A DNA stretch of 45,759 bases from the NCBI RefSeq assembly GCF_028682175.1, contig NZ_JANHKS010000042.1, forward strand, positions 1-45,759, written 5' to 3'. Both the position numbers and the translations under genes were made by a program. Positions 33,018-40,526 of this stretch are shown piece by piece; the first letter of the stretch is position 1, and each line of letters opens with the position of its first letter. This DNA comes from Pseudomonas putida (GTDB lineage Bacteria; Pseudomonadota; Gammaproteobacteria; Pseudomonadales; Pseudomonadaceae). The notes under the pieces are model-generated. The model was not told where the DNA came from, did no database searches, and worked only from the letters and a program-made list of their open reading frames with translations.

Positions 33018-34979
33018 TTACGGCAATTCCAACCCGCCAGCGGCTTTGTGCAACGCCCGCAAGTGTTCGCCGATCTGCTTGAGGTTGTCTTCGGTGGCGG
33101 CGATTTCGGCGGCGCGATCCGGTTCCAGCAGCGCCCTCACCTCCTTGTCCAGGTCGCCGCTCAAGCGCTGGAGCTGCTTCTGCCGCTCGCTGCTTTCCGC
33201 CTCCAGCCGTTTCCACTCACCCTCTTGGGGCAAGCCATAACCGCCGCTGCCGAGCAGCTCAGCCGGACGGCTTAAGAAGCCGCTGTTGGCCAGAATGTCC
33301 TGCAAGGTGCCGGTGGCCTGGGAAACCCGGTTGTCTTTCTTCTCCACTGCGCTCAGATAACGCTGCTTCACCTCATCCTGCGCCAGCAACAACTGCCGAC
33401 GCATGCTGGCCTGCTCCAGCAACAGCAAGGCCGCGCTACTGCGCAAATCGGCCTTGGCAAAGTACGGCTGTCGCTCCTTGGCGGACAGCGTCAGCCAGTC
33501 CTCCACCGTCGCCTCCTTCACCTTGGTGGTTTTGCGCAGCACATCGAACATCGCCTGATAGCGATCACGGTACGAGTCAAAGCGATAGCCCAGGCGCAGC
33601 GCCCGCTTCTGGTCGTCCAGCACGCTGGTGTCGGCCAACCCCCTGCCCTTGAGCACTTCGAGCAGGCCGTTGGGCAGGATGCTGTCCAGGCCGACAAGGC
33701 GCGGGTCGTTTGTGCCGCTGCGCAACAGCTTGAGGTTCTCAACCGCGCAGTTGTTGGACAGGAACCAGTAATCGCCGTCGTAGGCCCAGTGCATTTCGGC
33801 GGCATGCTGCACCAGGCCATCGATCTGCTGGCGCGACAGTTTCAGCGGAACCGACGCCAGGCTGCGCAGTTCGGTCTTGGTGTACTCGTCGATCACCTGG
33901 CCCAACGGCAGCACGAACAGCCGCGAAGGGTACTTGCCGGTCAGGCCGCTCCAACTGGACAGCTGCAGGTCGTTGACGAAGGCGCGGTAAGACAGCACCA
34001 GGTGCTGATCCAGATCCAGGCGGCAATCCGGCCCCCTTGGGCGACCGGGCTTGCAGATGACCAGCCGAAGCATGCTGTGCCCCCAGCGGCTCACCAGATT
34101 CTGGTTGGCTTCGGCCAGCAGGTAATCAACCTCATACACGCGCTCGGGGTCGAGCTTGCCCAGCGGCTCGCGGGCGAAATCGTTGCCGGCGTTCAGGTAC
34201 GGATAGGAACTCGGGCAGTCTTCCTTGGCCGCAGGGGCCCAGCCGAACTGCTGCCGGTAATAGTCGTACAGCGCCGGGCGGCGGCAGGCATAGGCAGGAT
34301 CGAGGAGGAAGTACTCCATGTTCACCGCCACGAATTCCAGCGGGCTGCTGATTTCGTAGATGTCCGGGCTGCGGGCCACTTGGCCGTTGCGCTCTTCGCG
34401 CTCTCCTCGCCGTCCGACGTATTGCGGCCAGCCTGCCAGATCCAGCAGGCGCGGATCGTCGCTCAAGGTAAAGCGCCGGTCCGTCTGGCCGCGGCAACTG
34501 TCGCGCAGGCCGATCTTGCCCAGGCTGTTGCCCTGGCGTGAACAGGCGATGATGAGTTTGCGCTCTTGCGCCGACCACAACTGGGCGTGGTCGTAGATAT
34601 GAGTCAGTTCATGCAGCACCGTGGCGAGCATTTCTTCGCGAACGGTACCGTGGGGGCGATTGGTCTTGGTGGTGGCGGCACTGCCGTCGGTCAGGCCTGC
34701 CAGCAGCTTCTGATTCAGGTCCAGGCGGTAGGGGCCGTCAGCGCGTCCATAGGCATTGGCCGGCATGTCATCGGTCCAGCGCACCTCCACCTTGCGGTCC
34801 AGCTTGGTGATGAACATGGGCGGCAGGTGCGCCAGGGCTTCATCCAGTAGCGTCTGGCTGGCTTTCTGCTGTGCAGGATCGAGCCCGTCGGTGTACAGCG
34901 ACAGGCTCAGGTCGGCAAAGGCGCTCGTGCAGATCAGCGAGAGCGCCGATGCCAGCAGCCAGGCGGCTACGCGCCTCAC
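33018..34979 (-). CDS. DUF4105 (Lnb-like) exported protein with HExxH motif
   Basis: A 653-residue exported protein with a signal peptide (about 1-22, ending AFA). The N-terminal part has a zincin-like VLHELTHIYDH (HELTH 123-127), with SPLEFVAVNMEY (about 212-223) as a possible third-ligand helix. The DUF4105 domain follows: SRWGHSMLRLVI (Trp-Gly-His at 299-301) and SNNCAVENLKLL (Cys411), the His/Cys pair typical of this papain/NlpC-like fold. The last third is helical/coiled coil with Gln/Leu/Glu. DUF4105 proteins in Bacteroides (Lnb) N-acylate lipoproteins, but Pseudomonas already has Lnt, so the role here is open. The ATG overlaps the stop of the first DUF2388 gene by 4 bases. Confidence 0.85.
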   Translation of the reverse strand: MRRVAAWLLASALSLICTSAFADLSLSLYTDGLDPAQQKASQTLLDEALAHLPPMFITKLDRKVEVRWTDDMPANAYGRADGPYRLDLNQKLLAGLTDGSAATTKTNRPHGTVREEMLATVLHELTHIYDHAQLWSAQERKLIIACSRQGNSLGKIGLRDSCRGQTDRRFTLSDDPRLLDLAGWPQYVGRRGEREERNGQVARSPDIYEISSPLEFVAVNMEYFLLDPAYACRRPALYDYYRQQFGWAPAAKEDCPSSYPYLNAGNDFAREPLGKLDPERVYEVDYLLAEANQNLVSRWGHSMLRLVICKPGRPRGPDCRLDLDQHLVLSYRAFVNDLQLSSWSGLTGKYPSRLFVLPLGQVIDEYTKTELRSLASVPLKLSRQQIDGLVQHAAEMHWAYDGDYWFLSNNCAVENLKLLRSGTNDPRLVGLDSILPNGLLEVLKGRGLADTSVLDDQKRALRLGYRFDSYRDRYQAMFDVLRKTTKVKEATVEDWLTLSAKERQPYFAKADLRSSAALLLLEQASMRRQLLLAQDEVKQRYLSAVEKKDNRVSQATGTLQDILANSGFLSRPAELLGSGGYGLPQEGEWKRLEAESSERQKQLQRLSGDLDKEVRALLEPDRAAEIAATEDNLKQIGEHLRALHKAAGGLELP

Positions 34980-35296
34980 AATGCGAGGATGGCTTCGGCG
35001 AGATCCTGGTCACTGGCATTGCGGGCTTCGGGCAGACGATCGCGCAGGGTGGCGAAGGCCGCATCCAGGCGGGCACCGTGGATGTCACCGTTGCTGGCGA
35101 CATAGCTGGCGGCGTCGTCCTGGGCTTCCACAACCATTTTCCAGTTGCGGACCGAAGAGGTGGTGTCGGACGTGAAATCAACGCTGCGGCCAAAAGCACG
35201 AACAACAATGTTGCTGGTCGCTTTCAAGGTTTGAGCCTGAGCCACGTCGGTAAGCACGAGCAAGCCCAGGGCCGCAACGATAAGCGGGGTACGCAT
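34976..35296 (-). CDS. DUF2388 secreted protein, copy 1
   Basis: A 106-residue exported protein with signal peptide (about 1-21, ending AQA). The DUF2388 core AQDDAASYVASNGDIHGARL (58-77) is followed by an ASD..LAEAIL ending. It is the copy nearest the DUF4105 gene and overlaps its ATG by 4 bases, so the two are translationally coupled. It is the most divergent of three tandem paralogues. Function unknown. Confidence 0.85.
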   Translation of the reverse strand: MRTPLIVAALGLLVLTDVAQAQTLKATSNIVVRAFGRSVDFTSDTTSSVRNWKMVVEAQDDAASYVASNGDIHGARLDAAFATLRDRLPEARNASDQDLAEAILAL

Positions 35297-35332
35297 GGAA
35301 CGTCTCCAAAAGACAGAAGATACAAAAAGTAA

Positions 35333-35638
35333 TTATTGGACGAGGATTGCCTGCGCCAGTTCAAGGTCGCTGGCATGAAGTTTTGGAGAGGTTTGACGCA
35401 GACACATCAACGCCGACTCCAGTTGTGCTCCTCGCAGTTGGCCATCAGTGGCAATGAACGCTGCAGCATCATCCTGGGCGGCAAGTATCAGTTTGTTATC
35501 GAAAGGCCCGGTCGTCACCTGACTGGTGCCGTACCCGCTTTTGATCAGGCTTTGTGTGGTTGTGTCGAACGCTTGAGCCTGGGTCACACAGATCAGGCTG
35601 GCAGTCGCTGCAATCAACAGGCGAGACAATAAGTGCAT
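35333..35638 (-). CDS. DUF2388 secreted protein, copy 2
   Basis: A 101-residue exported protein with signal peptide (about 1-23, ending AQA). The core is LAAQDDAAAFIATDGQLRG (52-70), then LES, and the ending is ASDLELAQAILVQ. It has a single cysteine in the mature part (CLRQ). It lies 36 bases upstream of copy 1 and 105 bases downstream of copy 3, all on the minus strand. A paralogue produced by tandem duplication. Confidence 0.85.
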   Translation of the reverse strand: MHLLSRLLIAATASLICVTQAQAFDTTTQSLIKSGYGTSQVTTGPFDNKLILAAQDDAAAFIATDGQLRGAQLESALMCLRQTSPKLHASDLELAQAILVQ

Positions 35639-35743
35639 GAGTCTTCGGTAATGACGGAACGAGCCGCAAGGCTAGCGCAATGCCCCGGCCAGAGCCAGTG
35701 AAGGTAGCGGGGCAAGCGTTGCCAAAGCTGTCGCGAAGCTGAA

Positions 35744-36061
35744 TCAGATGGCGAGAATCGCCTGAGCCAGCTGTGCGTCCGAAGCCTGGAGGCCAGGTGC
35801 TATTTCACGGATGTGGGCGAAGGCGCCTTCCAGGTGAACGCCGCGAATCTCGCCTTGGGAGGCGACAAAGCTTGCGGCGTCGTCACGGGCGGCCAGCACG
35901 ATCTTGTCATCGTGGAAGGACGAGGAGATTTTCGACGTGGCGTTGGACGAAGCATCGAGCGCGCGAACCAGTGTGTCGGTGGTCACCACGAAGCTGGAAG
36001 CCTGGGCCCCGGTTGCCGCGATCAGAAGCGCAGCGGCGGTCATGAGACGAAGACGAGACAT
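35744..36061 (-). CDS. DUF2388 secreted protein, copy 3
   Basis: A 105-residue exported protein from the ATG at 36061 (MSRLRLMTAA); an in-frame ATG 15 bases earlier adds MWSSN and is less likely. The signal peptide ends at about residue 20 (AQA). The core is LAARDDAASFVASQGEIRG, with the ending ASDAQLAQAILAI. First gene in the row on the minus strand, so probably closest to the operon promoter; the upstream region carries the paired CTGTACC motifs at 36251-36292. Confidence 0.85.
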   Translation of the reverse strand: MSRLRLMTAAALLIAATGAQASSFVVTTDTLVRALDASSNATSKISSSFHDDKIVLAARDDAASFVASQGEIRGVHLEGAFAHIREIAPGLQASDAQLAQAILAI

Positions 36062-36250
36062 GTTGGAACTCCACAAGGGTCAATCGAAACCACACGCGCA
36101 AATTCGCAGAGGAGCCAGAGCTGTCTCGCAAGCGACGGGGCAGAAGATGGCGCAAGACTAGCGTAACAGGGGGCTAAAGGACTATCAGGGCGATGTGCCA
36201 GCTGCTTTGCCGAGGCACCGCTGCGGATCTGTACGCCTTATAACTCAAGC

Positions 36251-36292
36251 ACTGTACCGGTATCAAAGCGATTATATAAAACTGTACCTGTT
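36251..36292. promoter_or_regulatory. Direct repeat ACTGTACC(G/T)G, 30-base period
   Basis: ACTGTACCGG at 36251-36260 and ACTGTACCTG at 36281-36290 are direct repeats exactly 30 bases apart, about three helical turns. They lie upstream of the DUF2388 row. The same word occurs in the region upstream of the DUF1127 gene. Likely regulator-binding sites; the regulator is unknown. Confidence 0.4.
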
Positions 36293-36317
36293 GGTCTTGG
36301 AATTTGTACTCGCACCC

Positions 36318-36406
36318 GTAGCAGCACGGCTTGCCGGCGGGGGCGTCGTATCAGACGAATCATTTTCGACTGACACACCGCTCCCGCCGGCAAGCCGTGC
36401 TGCTAC
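36318..36406. repeat. REP inverted pair (GTAGCAGCACGG type)
   Basis: Exact arms GTAGCAGCACGGCTTGCCGG and its reverse complement, continuing through CGGG/CCCG, around a 41-base centre. Located between the DUF1127 and DUF2388 genes. Confidence 0.9.
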
Positions 36407-36433
36407 GGAAGAAATCGCTGGAAGCCAGAAACA

Positions 36434-36470
36434 ACAAAGCCCGTCAGCAGTGACCTGCGACGGGCTTTGT
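36434..36470 (-). terminator. Terminator downstream of DUF1127 gene
   Basis: ACAAAGCCCGTC (36434-36445) and GACGGGCTTTGT (36459-36470) are a perfect 12-base stem with a 13-base loop. On the minus strand it is followed by TGTTTC, a weak T-tract. Confidence 0.75.
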
Positions 36471-36526
36471 GTGAACAATTCAGGGTGCTGGCAGTAGGCT
36501 TAAGGCCTGGACCAGCGAGCGCTAAA

Positions 36527-36742
36527 TTAGCGCCAGAACGGCTTGCTCAGCTCTTCGTAACGCTGGGATTCGCTGATACCGGCGTCAGCCAGCAGGCGAG
36601 CATCCAGACGGGCCAGCTGGTGGCGGCTGGACAGGCGACGCTGCCAGAGCATCAGGTTGGCGAACATGCGCAGAACCAGGGAGCCTTTGGCCGATTGAGC
36701 GGTTTCTTCGTAGAACAGTTCGGAACTTACGGTGCGTTCCAT
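36527..36742 (-). CDS. DUF1127 small protein
   Basis: A 71-residue basic protein. The C-terminal half is the DUF1127 helix pair: WQRRLSSRHQLARLDARLLADAGIS, in which R.L..LD...L.DIG/AGIS is the family signature, followed by ESQRYEELSKPFW. DUF1127 proteins are small, often arginine-rich, and linked in other bacteria to RNA turnover and phosphate or stress responses. GGAAGAAG precedes the ATG. It is a single gene with its own upstream region (36743-37062) and terminator. Confidence 0.87.
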   Translation of the reverse strand: MERTVSSELFYEETAQSAKGSLVLRMFANLMLWQRRLSSRHQLARLDARLLADAGISESQRYEELSKPFWR

Positions 36743-37062
36743 GGTGCTTCTTCCTTCCGCTTGTGGCGGGATTAGATAGTGACTTGATTGGTGCCCATCT
36801 TCCTCTCGTTGCCCTCCTCTCTCCAGACACAGTTCACTTGTATTGTGCTGCTTCAGTTAACTGTTCAAGGGCACTGTTTTGTTCGGAAATGGGGCAACTG
36901 TACCGGTTGGCACCTAAATGGTGCATTTTGTGCGCTGATTTAGTGAAAAGTGTCGTTTCAGGGGTAGAAACGACCGGTACAGCAGTACAATTTTCGCCAG
37001 AATAGCGTTCAGCTCAAACGCAGTGGCGACGAAAGGTCGTCGCCACGTCCAAACTGTATTTT
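36743..37062. promoter_or_regulatory. DUF1127 upstream region with inverted CTGTACCGGT sites
   Basis: 320 bases without a gene. CTGTACCGGT (36898-36907) and its exact complement ACCGGTACAG (36973-36982) face each other. Between them lies GCACC-TAAAT-GGTGC, a small palindrome near 36911. The region carries the DUF1127 promoter and the 3' end of the CoA-transferase transcript. Confidence 0.45.
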
Positions 37063-38556
37063 CTACACCGCCAGCATGCGGCCGGTTTCTTCAAGGTTCA
37101 GGTGCCAACTCAGTGCATCACGCAGCACATGGGGCGTGTGACCGCCGATGGCGCAAGCCTTGCGGAAGTAGTCATTGAGCGCTTCGCGATAGGCCGGGTG
37201 CACGCAGTTGTCGATGATCACCTGGGCCCGCTCGCGAGGCGCCAGGCCGCGCAGATCGGCCAGCCCGATCTCGGTGACGAGGATGTCGACATCGTGCTCG
37301 GTGTGGTCCACATGGCTGACCATCGGTACCACGCTTGAAATCGCGCCGCCCTTGGCGATGGATTTGGTCACGAAGATCGCCAAGTGGGCGTTGCGGGCGA
37401 AGTCCCCGGAGCCGCCAATCCCGTTCATCATGCGGGTGCCGCCGACGTGGGTGGAGTTGACGTTACCGTAGAGGTCGAACTCCAGCGCCGTGTTGATTCC
37501 GATGATGCCCAGGCGGCGCACAATCTCAGGATGATTGGAAATCTCCTGAGGGCGCAGTAACAGTTTCGATCTGTACTGCTCCAGATTGTTGTACACCGCG
37601 TCGTGCTTGCGCTCGGACAGTGTCATCGAGCAGCCCGATGCGAAATCCAGCTTGCCGGCCTCGAACAGGTCGAACGTCGAGTCCTGCAGCACTTCCGAGT
37701 ACATCGCCATGCCGTGGAACGGCGAGTCAAGCAGCCCGGTCATCACAGCGTTGGCGATGGTGCCGACCCCCGCCTGCAACGGCATCAACTGGTTGGTCAG
37801 GCGGTTCTGGCGCACTTCGTTCTTGAAGAACTCCACCAGATGCCCGGCAATGGCCTGGGTCTCGTGGTCGGCGGGCAATACAGATGAAGGTGAGTCCGCC
37901 TGGTCGCTGAACACGATACCGACGATCTTCGCCGGGTCGATCTTCACCGCCTGGCTGCCGATGCGGCTGTCAGCCTTCAATACCGGGATGGGCAGGCGCG
38001 TCGGTCGGTAGGTCGGTATATAGATGTCGTGCAGGCCTTCGAGCTCCAGAGGCTGTGCGGTGTTGATCTCGATAATCACCTTCTCGGCGAGAATCGCGAA
38101 GCTGGCCGAGTTGCCGACCGAGGTGCTGAGCACCAGATGGCCTTCCTCGGTGATTGCCACGCATTCGATGACGGCGATGTCCACCGGCTTGATCTGGCGG
38201 TTGCGCAGTTGCTCGACGGTGTCCGACAGGTGCTGGTCGATGAACATCACCGTGCCGTCGTTGATTGCGCGGCGCAGCGTGTTATCGACCTGGAACGGCA
38301 TGCGGCGCGACAGCACGCCTGCCTCGGTCAGCTGCTTGTCCAGGTCATTGCCCAGGCTTGCGCCGGTCATCAGGCTGATCTTCAGCGGCGAGGCCTTGGC
38401 GCGCTCGGCGAGGGCCTTGGGTACGGCCTTGGCTTCACCGGCGCGGGTGAAGCCGCTCATGCCGACGGTCATGCCGTCCTGGATCAGGGAAGCGGCGTCG
38501 GCTGCGCTCATTACCTTGCTCATCAAAGAAGGCAGGCGGATACGTTCACGGTGCAT
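37063..38556 (-). CDS. scpC: Acetyl-CoA hydrolase/succinate CoA-transferase family protein
   Basis: A 497-residue CoA-transferase of the Cat1/AarC/ScpC type. It moves CoA between acetyl-, succinyl- or propionyl-CoA and the free acids. The family glutamate that forms the CoA thioester is in INTALEFDLYGNVNSTH. Glycine-rich CoA-binding segments GGTRMMNGIGGSGDF and VTEIGLADLRGLAPRERA are present. The N-terminal HRERIRLPSL and AADAASLIQDGMTVGMSGFT are typical. It stands alone, downstream of the pnt operon on the same strand with a terminator between. The exact substrate pair is inferred. Confidence 0.87.
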   Translation of the reverse strand: MHRERIRLPSLMSKVMSAADAASLIQDGMTVGMSGFTRAGEAKAVPKALAERAKASPLKISLMTGASLGNDLDKQLTEAGVLSRRMPFQVDNTLRRAINDGTVMFIDQHLSDTVEQLRNRQIKPVDIAVIECVAITEEGHLVLSTSVGNSASFAILAEKVIIEINTAQPLELEGLHDIYIPTYRPTRLPIPVLKADSRIGSQAVKIDPAKIVGIVFSDQADSPSSVLPADHETQAIAGHLVEFFKNEVRQNRLTNQLMPLQAGVGTIANAVMTGLLDSPFHGMAMYSEVLQDSTFDLFEAGKLDFASGCSMTLSERKHDAVYNNLEQYRSKLLLRPQEISNHPEIVRRLGIIGINTALEFDLYGNVNSTHVGGTRMMNGIGGSGDFARNAHLAIFVTKSIAKGGAISSVVPMVSHVDHTEHDVDILVTEIGLADLRGLAPRERAQVIIDNCVHPAYREALNDYFRKACAIGGHTPHVLRDALSWHLNLEETGRMLAV

Positions 38557-38689
38557 GGTTTTCTTGTCTCAGGACGAGGATGCGAGGGCCCAAGTCTAGA
38601 GAACTGGATTTTTTTCGTCCCACGACCAAGGTCGCATTCGAGGGCTCTAATTAGCGGCTTTCAGGACAAAACACTTTTACGCCGGATGT

Positions 38690-38723
38690 AAAAAACCCTC
38701 GGCCGATGCACGTGCCGAGGGTT
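38690..38723 (-). terminator. Rho-independent terminator of pnt operon
   Basis: AACCCTCGGC (38694-38703) and GCCGAGGGTT (38714-38723) pair perfectly with a 10-base loop, and the minus strand runs into six T (complement of 38690-38695). Confidence 0.92.
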
Positions 38724-38746
38724 GGTTTTGCTGCGGGCCAGAGCGC

Positions 38747-40192
38747 TTATTCCACCGCTTTGACCATGTCTTCGATGACTTTCTTGGCGTCGCCGAAGAC
38801 CATCATGGTCTTGTCGAGGTAGAACAGTTCGTTGTCCAGACCGGCATAGCCGCTGGCCATCGAGCGCTTGTTGACGATGATGGTCTTGGCCTTGAAGGCT
38901 TCCAGGATCGGCATGCCGGCGATTGGCGACTTCGGATCGTTCTTCGCGGCCGGGTTGACCACGTCGTTGGCACCGAGCACCAGCACCACGTCGGCCTGGC
39001 CGAACTCGGAGTTGATGTCTTCCATCTCGAACACCTGGTCGTAAGGCACTTCGGCCTCGGCGAGCAGGACGTTCATGTGGCCCGGCATACGACCGGCCAC
39101 CGGGTGGATCGCGTACTTCACGGTCACACCGGCGTGGGTCAGCTTCTCGGTCAGCTCTTTCAGGGCGTGCTGGGCACGTGCCACCGCAAGGCCGTAGCCC
39201 GGAACGATGATCACGGTGTCGGCGTTGGTCAGCAGGAAAGTGGCGTCGTCCGCCGAGCCGGATTTCACCGGACGCGCCTCTTTCGCACCGCCTGCATCGC
39301 CCGCATCTGCCGCGCCGCCGAAGCCGCCGCCGATCACGTTGAAGAACGAGCGGTTCATGGCCTTGCACATGATGTAGGACAGAATCGCACCCGAGGAACC
39401 CACCAGGGAGCCGGCCACGATCAGCATCGAGTTGTTCAGCGAGAAACCGATACCGGCCGCTGCCCATCCGGAGTAGCTGTTAAGCATCGACACGACCACA
39501 GGCATGTCGGCGCCGCCAATCGGGATGATCAGCAGCACGCCGATCACGAACGCCAGAATCAGCATGACGCTGAAGGCGAACAGGCTGCCGGTGAACATGA
39601 ACATCAGGCCGAAGAACAGCGTGGCCAGGCCCAGGATCAGGTTCAGCTTGTGCTGGCCGGCGAACTGTACCGGTGCGCCCTGGAACAGGCGGAACTTGTA
39701 CTTGCCCGACAGCTTGCCGAAGGCGATGACCGAACCTGAGAAGGTGATCGCACCGATCGCCGCACCCAGGAACAGCTCAAGGCGGTTACCGGTCGGGATC
39801 GCGTCGCCAAGGTGTGCAACGATGCCCAGCGACTGAGGCTCGACCACGGCGGCGATGGCAATGAACACCGCTGCCAGGCCGATCATGCTATGCATGAAGG
39901 CGACCAGCTCCGGCATCTTGGTCATTTCGACGCGCTTGGCCATGATCGAACCGGCGGTGCCGCCGACCAGCAAGCCCACGATGATGTAGCCGATACCCGC
40001 GCTGGCGCCGTCGGTGGACAACGCCGCCAGCTTGAACACCAGGCCGATGGTGGTCAGCACTGCCAGACCCATGCCGCACATGCCGAACAGGTTGCCGCGG
40101 CGCGATGTGGTCGGGTGCGACAGGCCCTTGAGGGCCTGGATGAAGCAGATCGCCGAAACGAGGTACAACAGGGTGACGAGGTTCATGCTCAT
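38747..40192 (-). CDS. pntB: NAD(P) transhydrogenase subunit beta
   Basis: Proton-translocating transhydrogenase, NADP-binding and membrane part (481 residues). The N-terminal two thirds has about nine hydrophobic segments. The C-terminal dIII domain (about 300-481) binds NADP(H): VIIVPGYGLAVARAQHA (GxGxxV-like loop), HPVAGRMPGHMNVLLAEA, VVLVLGANDVVNPAA and the final TMMVFGDAKKVIEDMV. It is the third gene of the operon; its ATG overlaps the stop of the upstream subunit by 4 bases. Confidence 0.95.
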   Translation of the reverse strand: MSMNLVTLLYLVSAICFIQALKGLSHPTTSRRGNLFGMCGMGLAVLTTIGLVFKLAALSTDGASAGIGYIIVGLLVGGTAGSIMAKRVEMTKMPELVAFMHSMIGLAAVFIAIAAVVEPQSLGIVAHLGDAIPTGNRLELFLGAAIGAITFSGSVIAFGKLSGKYKFRLFQGAPVQFAGQHKLNLILGLATLFFGLMFMFTGSLFAFSVMLILAFVIGVLLIIPIGGADMPVVVSMLNSYSGWAAAGIGFSLNNSMLIVAGSLVGSSGAILSYIMCKAMNRSFFNVIGGGFGGAADAGDAGGAKEARPVKSGSADDATFLLTNADTVIIVPGYGLAVARAQHALKELTEKLTHAGVTVKYAIHPVAGRMPGHMNVLLAEAEVPYDQVFEMEDINSEFGQADVVLVLGANDVVNPAAKNDPKSPIAGMPILEAFKAKTIIVNKRSMASGYAGLDNELFYLDKTMMVFGDAKKVIEDMVKAVE

Positions 40193-40515
40193 TGCTTGGC
40201 ATCCTCAGCTTTGGCTTTCGGAGCCTTCTTCTTGAACATTTCCAGCATGCGGCGGGTGACCAGGAAGCCACCGAACACGTTGACGGCTGCCAGAGCGACC
40301 GCCAGGGTCCCCATGGTCTTGCCCAGCGGGGTCACGGTCAGTGCAGCCGCCAGCATGGCGCCGACGATCACGATGGCCGAGATGGCGTTGGTCACGGCCA
40401 TCAGTGGGGTGTGCAGCGCAGGGGTGACGTTCCAGACCACGTGGTAGCCGACGTAGATCGCCAGCACGAAGATGATCAGGTTGTAGACGCCGTGAGAGAT
40501 CAGCATGTCTTCCAT
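40189..40515 (-). CDS. pntAB: NAD(P) transhydrogenase subunit alpha, membrane part
   Basis: A 108-residue membrane subunit from the ATG at 40515 (MEDMLISHGVYNLIIFVL), preferred over an in-frame start lying inside the pntAA gene. Three hydrophobic segments with the motif VWNVTPALHTPLMAVTNAISAI, the conserved dII alpha part. In E. coli this is fused to the NAD-binding subunit; here alpha is split into two genes. Starts 11 bases after the pntAA stop. Confidence 0.93.
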   Translation of the reverse strand: MEDMLISHGVYNLIIFVLAIYVGYHVVWNVTPALHTPLMAVTNAISAIVIVGAMLAAALTVTPLGKTMGTLAVALAAVNVFGGFLVTRRMLEMFKKKAPKAKAEDAKQ

Positions 40516-40526
40516 TGTTTTTATCC

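Noticed and set aside
36195..36497. Short frame of 100 codons across the REP pair near 36318
   Set aside because: Its reading passes through the palindrome and the DUF1127 terminator; the translation is repeat sequence.
36908..36928. Sigma-54 promoter (TTGGCAC ... GTGCA) upstream of DUF1127
   Set aside because: GG and GC are 12 bases apart instead of 10, and the orientation points away from DUF1127. It is better read as a GCACC/GGTGC palindrome.
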